DNA from: Rotaria socialis
Taxonomy: Eukaryota; Rotifera; Eurotatoria; Philodinida; Philodinidae
Length of the DNA: 64,000 bases
Assembly: GCA_905331475.1 (NCBI GenBank)
Contig: CAJNYU010003198.1
Coordinates: forward strand, 1 to 64,000
Direction of reading: 5' to 3'
Position numbers and translations under genes: made by a program. Positions 58,414 through 64,000 of this stretch are shown one piece after another (position 1 is the stretch's first letter; each line of letters starts with the position of its first letter). The notes below the pieces were generated by a model. It was not told where the DNA came from. It did not search any database and saw only the letters and a list, made by a program, of their open reading frames with translations.

Positions 58414-59416
58414 TAGGGCCCGGCATGACCAAGTTTTTTGGTCACGATCACGGTCACGGAGCTTTAGTACAGTAACTTACAACCTCTCTCGTGAACTAGG
58501 TATTTTTTCACTAAGGCCAAATATATCCACTCTATTGATCAAGTCAGCAAGGATATTTTTCTGTACAAGGAAACAATCGATGTATTTTAATATTTAATAA
58601 TAAAAGTTATGATATTCAGTTGGGAATGAGTAATACAACTTCGGTTCAAAAATACTTGTCGAAACAGAAGTTGATGCACTTGATCATCACTAAAGACAAT
58701 TCAGTTGCATTCATAAATCAAAGTGGCAAGGCTCATGAATCAAAAGTGTGGCTTAATTACAGCACCATTTTTACTGATATAGCACAAAACAAGATTATGC
58801 TATGTATACTGATTGTATGATACTTATTGCATATAAACTCAACACTGGCACTGGTGGTATGCAAAAAACATGTTGAATCGTGTCCTAAAAAACCTTCGAT
58901 CGATAGACGTGACGAAAATAAACTTACATCGTATTTTAATCCTACAAAAAAAAAGACAAATTCTATTTCTGGAAAATCAAAATATGCATTAACCAATGCA
59001 TTAACGTAATCTTTTTTGGCAGTCGATCGTTTGAGTCAGTAAATGGTGAATTAAGATTTTATTAATCTTATCGATATTGTACTGCCTATTGGTCATGGTT
59101 TACTTGAATCTTTGATTCTTTCGGTTTCTGATTTGTTTGCTGATGCATGAACAGTGATGTCAAAGATTTTTCTCCTATTTTTTTATTCAGTTTCTCACAC
59201 CATCAAGATACTTATGTACAGATGTTTTGACTTTGAAAAGAAAAACAAATAAATTATCGAAATGACAGCAGTACAGAGTATTTTTGTGCTGTCTATAATC
59301 CAATGCTTGTAACTAACGCAAAATAAAGGATCGATGAAATTTTAGTATTGTTGACCGTGGCTGTACGTGACTACCTTTTAGTCACGGTCACAGTCACGCC
59401 GGGCACTAGTCCAGAC
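58406..59416 (+). mobile_element. Small hAT-family transposon with BED-finger remnant
   Basis: An element of 995 bases (58414-59408) is flanked by the perfect 8-base direct repeat GTCCAGAC (58406-58413 and 59409-59416), the target-site length of hAT elements. Terminal inverted repeats read TAGGGCCCGGCATGACC and, from the other end, TAGTGCCCGGCGTGACTG. Inside, frames from about 58620 to 59009 encode a BED-type zinc finger region (SKVWLNYSTIF, then C-x2-C and H-x4-C around NTGTGGM and HVESCPKK) followed by a Ser/Lys-rich stretch, as at the N-terminus of hAT transposases. At least two frameshifts (near 58795 and 58865) break it, and the catalytic and dimerisation domains are missing. Confidence 0.85.
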
Positions 59417-60937
59417 CCATCGCGTATAAATTTCGAGTAGTCGAAACCTATTGAACATATGCGGAGAAGTAGATTTGCGCATGGGTACTTACGATTCACT
59501 TTCGTCGAACAGTTGAGCTAAATATGAACTATTATTCGTGTATCAAAACGGCCTTTTTAATTCATAAGAAGATAGGACTTCTTGTTTTTCATGCTTTTTT
59601 ATTTTATTTTTTTGAAAACTGAAAATAATACTTTTTGTTCAGAGAGAGAACTTTCTTTTAAACATTAGAAATAATATTTTTCATCCAGAGAAAAGATTAT
59701 TTTTTGAACACTAAAAATTTATTTTTTTTTCGAGAAAACTTTTTATATCTTTGTAAGTGACATAAGAACATTTTTTTATTTTATTTAAGATTCCGTATAA
59801 ATTACTTATGGAATAAATATGACGTGCAATATGAGATAATCGATCAATTTGCACGTGAAAGAATGAGGTCAATATTTAGTAATTTTTTTAAATTCACAAC
59901 GTGGACATTCATTATTGCTGTCGTAGTCAAAAAAGCAGGCGACTTTTAGTTTTAGTTTCAATCGATAGACGATCGATTTTGATCAGAAAATTTTGAAATT
60001 AAGGTGAATTATGAAGCAAACTCGGATAATTCTACGAAAATTATTGAATAAAAATGAAGAATATTTTAAAATCGGATTTTGACGCTTCACATAATCAAGA
60101 TGATAGACTCCTCCATCAAAACTGTTATTACGATCGGTTTTACTCTTTTGAAACACTGAAAATGATCCTTTCAATATGTCTGTTTTAGTCAAATGATTAA
60201 AATGTGTTTGAGGAGTCGGTAGTATTATTTCGATGGGTGGCTTCTCTCGGAGTACTCGAAACTTCGATGACTGCCGACGTGTCGAAATTGAAACAGAACG
60301 AGCAAAATATATATGTATATATCAAATTTTCGACCGCTCGTCTCATCCATCGCATGCTTTTTTTTGTTTGCCTGGGATATTAATACTTCAACTTGTGGTA
60401 GGGCTTAAAGAGATTTAGCACTAAATAGAAATAACTTATGATGAATGAAAAGCAATTCAAAACAAGATGCAAATATAAAGCAAATAAAACGAATATAATG
60501 CTGATTCTCTAAATGAGATTGCTGAAAGAATTATCAATCAATTGATTCGAACTTTTTGCAAAAGATAATATTCAACTTCTAATTGTTATTTACCCAACAT
60601 AATCTGTGTACTGAGGAATCATTTTGTTTTTCCGTATCTATGTACAAATGTTTCAAATTCACATTATCACTAATGAACATGTCAATCTTAGTGGTGCATT
60701 ATAGTCTTTGGTATCAATTGTTGTTGAATCGCAGATGACAATAAGTCGTTGACCGAAAATGTTGAACCAATACAGTACAATTCTTGAGTACTTATGATAT
60801 TTGATAACGATATATGAAATCCGATTATGAATGTCTGCTGTTTGTTTTTGAGAAATCTTCATAAGTGTCAATGATTGTATATTGTGCCACAATAATAGGG
60901 TGAGCGGGGGGGGGGGTACAGAAGAAGAACAATAGAG
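59417..60937. other. 1.5 kb without a recognisable gene
   Basis: AT-rich; a G9 homopolymer run at about 60906-60916. Short open frames only. Confidence 0.4.
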
Positions 60938-60962
60938 ACACCCACACACTCACACCCTCAAG
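60938..60962. repeat. Telomere-like tract, C-rich strand
   Basis: ACACCCACACACTCACACCC followed by TCAA, the complement of the TTGAGGGTGT edge. A 16-base palindrome (ATCATTGATCAATGAT) follows at about 60972. Confidence 0.6.
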
Positions 60963-61014
60963 TGACACTGTGATCATTGATCAATGATTACACATCAAAA
61001 AGACAACCCACAAG

Positions 61015-61300
61015 AATGATTCCGACAATCGGATCCGATCAGACACCAGAGGAATTCGATAGGATTTTATGTAAATTTTCGATAAACCGGTGAAGTCCTA
61101 TAGGATTCTTGGTTGTGAAATGACTTTCCGATCCATAGTGTCCGGGTATCATTGGATTATCATCGAATCCTAGCATCGGATTCTGCCGAGATCCTACATT
61201 CGACTCGGATTACCATATAATGTTGGCTTAATGTGCTAATTAGTGCTCAATTAATTAAATGTTTTCTTCCGTCGGATTTTGTAGGCTGGTTGAATCCAAT
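61015..61300. repeat. TCGGATTC-rich degenerate repeat
   Basis: At least ten copies of words such as TCCGA, CGGATTC and GGATTC lie in both orientations. Similar patches lie at 42955-43030 and 43895-44035. No coding frame. Confidence 0.45.
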
Positions 61301-62141
61301 ATGATCCCCTATCGAATTCATTCACCCGAGAACTGAATGAAATCTACGAATCTAGAATTAGTCAGGTAGTTGTGTTTTGTAGATATTGTAGACCTTTCAG
61401 TCGAGGGTTTGGGACGTTAACGTCGCGTTACTTGTATTAAATGAAATGGGAAAGAAAGAGTATTCTAGATTTTATATTTACAAATGATGATTGGTGATAC
61501 GTGATTGTTGAAGAAACTATCCTAGTCAATCTCATCTGATGTTAGTCGGTTTCCATAAATGCAACCATTTGGCATTATGATTTCTGCTCACTCATCTATC
61601 GAAGGATCAAAGTCTTGCTTTTCATAAATTTCTATCATAATTCAATGTGCCTCAGCATCCATTGAGATGTTGATGGTCAGAAATAATATTTAACGATAGA
61701 ATCAATCTCCGTTAAGAGAAAGAATGGGACGTATAAAACCTACATCGACCCACTAAACATTTTTCAATGAACCCCATGGAATGAAAGAGAGCACCTTACC
61801 TACTATTTTCATATTGTATATGCAACGAACGATAAAGACATTTGCTCAACACTGTTCTTCTGTCATTAATGATATACATGCGACACATACATAGTAACCT
61901 AAATAGATATTTTGCCAAGGACAGTTTTCTTTCTTCAGTTTTGGTGATACCTCAGAATACAGTTCATGAAAAATAATACACAACAAGGGTACTATGTTGA
62001 AAGATCTATCTCAACTTCATCAATGAAGACTGTTTCATATTGATCAATGCATAGGCTGCTGATTCAATTTCAACAAAATCATTTTACTGAAAGAATTCTA
62101 TTCGTCACTCTATTAAATTGGTTGATAAATTTCTGAAAAGG
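61301..62141. other. Intergenic, no gene recognised
   Basis: AT-rich unique sequence. Confidence 0.4.
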
Positions 62142-62204
62142 CTGGGTGTGGGTATTCTGCAAGAAAATATTCGAAGGCGCATCGCTAATCACACCCACGC
62201 CCTA
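62142..62204. repeat. Telomere-like inverted pair
   Basis: GGGTGTGGG at the left and CACACCCACGCCC at the right, with about 40 bases between. Confidence 0.7.
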
Positions 62205-63641
62205 CTCGGTTGCAACATTGGTATCTACTCACATCTCACAACTATAACCTTTCAAAAAACTATACACTAAAGAAAAAATTCACCAGTTCCATGACACCTA
62301 TGAAGGGACACTATTTTTTCCAACGCCATCTGATTTTTTCGTTGCGAAATACATGTTCGTTTCTTATTGACTCTCGTATGGTTTCAAATGCTATCACCCT
62401 TATACAAGAGCTCATTTTAACGCATTTAAATTTTCATTTTTTTACCTTGAAAACAAGAAAAAAACGAGTTTTGTTTTTGTAAAAACAAACCAATTTGTGA
62501 ACATCAGCGTCTTGAGAGTTGCTGTTCTTTCACAAAAGAAATATTTTTTAAATTATAAAAACACTTCTTTTTCTTGCCTTCTTCTCATAGGTAGGATAGC
62601 TGACGTTTTGCAAAAATATACTTAATGGTTTCATCGTATAGATTACTTCAAACTCCAGCATGAAACACGTCTAATGATGGGCACAATTCGATATAAATGA
62701 TGGTATAACTAAATAGTCGACAATGCTGAAACAATTGGTCGATGTCGAGTGTTTAGATCTTTTCTTTCTATTCAGGTTTAGTATTTCATTCTTAGTCAAC
62801 AAACGACGATATCGATGGAACGATTCCACCATCTAATGCCAAAAGTTCTGTTTTAAAACCATAAATTTAATTTTCACGCATGCAATCCTAATAAGTCAAT
62901 TGATTTATTAGCCTTTTTTATTTTTCGATCATCGGCTCTTCTTCATCGGCATGAAAACGATCCTGATGCAACGTCTTTCGTCGTCGTTCCATGTTGTTCA
63001 ATGTGTTGCTCAGATTAATTATGAATAAGTGAAAATTAGTTTTAATTGCCTCAGTCTATTTGATACAAAACGTGAATTTAAATAAGAACTTTGTACAATT
63101 TAATTGTTAACTTGTATTAAAGAATGTTTTTTTGAATATGCCAACATGTCTCTTGGCAGATATTTGTATCAGTTATGCAAAAAAAAATTAAATGATAAAA
63201 AATTGATAAATGTTAATGTTTAGAACGAACAATATCATCAAGATGGAACGTATGTATGGGCATTAGTAAATGTTTCCTCATTGACATCCAACCGATATCT
63301 ATAGATTTATTTGGATTTATACGTGACATCTTGCATCAGATATCCTTAAGAATTATGCAGAACATTCTTGAACGACAAGAAACTCGTAGCTATCTATTTA
63401 ATAGATCATTTCCTTTATAGATTGTTTTTTTTTGTTCACGGCATTTTACCACCTGCCACTAAGTGAATGGCTTGGTTGGCGTTAGATGTCACATTAAGAA
63501 ACGTAATCTGAGTCGTTCATCATCACACGGCCATATTATTAAAGCGACGATCTTTCATATTTGTCTTGCTTTATTTGTAGAATATTCTAGTTTTAGATTT
63601 ACTTGATTGCCCACAATCACTCGCTCATTACGTACACGACA
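62205..63641. other. Mostly non-coding; one tiny open frame
   Basis: At 62918-62992 (minus strand) a 24-codon frame (MERRRKTLHQDRFHADEEE) follows a possible AG acceptor and could be a last exon of an unidentified gene. Nothing else was seen. Confidence 0.3.
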
Positions 63642-63839
63642 ATGCAACTCTTCGTGTATTTGATAGCTGGTAGCACTATTACAATCGATTGCGAAGACAG
63701 TGATACGATCGAGGAGATCAAACGCAAGATCGAAAGCAGAACGAGTATATCAAATGATCATCAACACCTGTTCTTCAATAATGTTCAGCTTGAAGATCAT
63801 CGCATTCTGTCGGATTTAGGCATTCGTCATAGTATGTAG
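63642..63839 (+). CDS. Ubiquitin-like domain exon or fragment
   Basis: Sixty-five residues starting MQLFVYLIAGSTITIDCE align with ubiquitin from its first methionine: DSDTIEEIKRKIES, then HQHLFFNNVQLEDHRILSDLGI. The last strand and the LRGG conjugation tail are absent because the frame stops at TAG (63837-63839). A GT at 63837 could be a splice donor, so the domain may continue in an exon beyond the window. An upstream in-frame ATG at 63603 is possible, but the MQLF start fits the family. The surface Lys positions are mostly changed, so this is a divergent ubiquitin-like module rather than ubiquitin. Confidence 0.65.
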   Translation: MQLFVYLIAGSTITIDCEDSDTIEEIKRKIESRTSISNDHQHLFFNNVQLEDHRILSDLGIRHSM

Positions 63840-64000
63840 TGTGTAGGAGTATTTTCTTATGGACTAACAGCTAAAGAATTCCATGATAAGGAGAAGAATC
63901 GTACATTAAATGAGAGCTAATCAGAAATATAATTAGCGAGCATACACGTTCATCCCACAGAATGATTTTAACATTCCCAACTATGAAATTTTCGAATAAG

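Noticed and set aside
25701..62204. CRISPR array, operon, prophage or tRNA/rRNA genes
   Set aside because: No spaced identical direct repeats, no bacterial-style gene packing and no tRNA- or rRNA-like sequence was seen; genes have spliceosomal introns.

Overview
The window looks like nuclear DNA of a bdelloid rotifer (Adineta or Rotaria type). The evidence is an AT-rich genome with short 50-60 base introns, about twenty interstitial tracts of the bdelloid telomere repeat TGTGGG, and gene families that are expanded in bdelloids: ADP-ribosyltransferase-TPR proteins, NHL-repeat proteins, divergent F-box proteins, F-box/DUF1399 proteins and KDZ-type transposase genes. The assignment is inference from these features; no marker gene fixes the species.

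Layout. 1-1.2 kb: 3' part of a KDZ transposase-like gene. 2.1-3.4 kb: repeats, a foldback element and a telomere-like tract. 3.3-6.1 kb (-): a four-exon F-box/DUF1399 gene. 7.4-8.0 kb: a near-perfect 294 bp inverted repeat. 10.3-11.0 kb: a MITE and a telomere-like element carrying a full hammerhead ribozyme. 11.2-13.3 kb (-): a WIPI/ATG18 autophagy gene. 13.4-15.8 kb (-): an NPL4 gene that has lost its 5' end at a telomere-like tract and carries further lesions. 18.7-19.3 kb: a broken GH24 lysozyme beside another telomere-like element. 19.9-20.6 kb: a palindromic MITE. 21.4-23.1 kb (+): an F-box gene. 25.7-28.2 kb (-): an ART-TPR gene. 29.3-36.2 kb: two AIG1-like GTPase genes, a 2.26 kb near-identical duplication and an assembly join. 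37.1-46.7 kb: two related three-exon F-box genes in opposite orientation with an ABC-transporter pseudogene between them. 47.5-48.9 kb: a TPR gene remnant cut off at a telomere-like tract, then an 819 bp foldback element. 50.1-51.4 kb (-): a C39-like peptidase-fold gene. 52.1-53.0 kb: degenerate hammerhead sequences with telomere-like tracts. 53.5-57.5 kb (-): NHL-repeat coding sequence and a phospholipase-A2-like/NHL gene. 58.4-59.4 kb: a small hAT element with 8 bp target duplications. 63.6 kb: a ubiquitin-like exon.

Overall this is an accessory, repeat-rich, probably subtelomeric or formerly subtelomeric region. Conserved housekeeping genes (WIPI, NPL4, ABCC) occur as damaged or partial copies among lineage-specific families. 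The most interesting signal is the repeated coincidence of TGTGGG-bounded mini-elements, hammerhead ribozyme sequences and abrupt gene ends. It fits telomere-associated Penelope-like (Athena/Terminon) retroelements or healed breaks. The genes do not form an operon or a single pathway.
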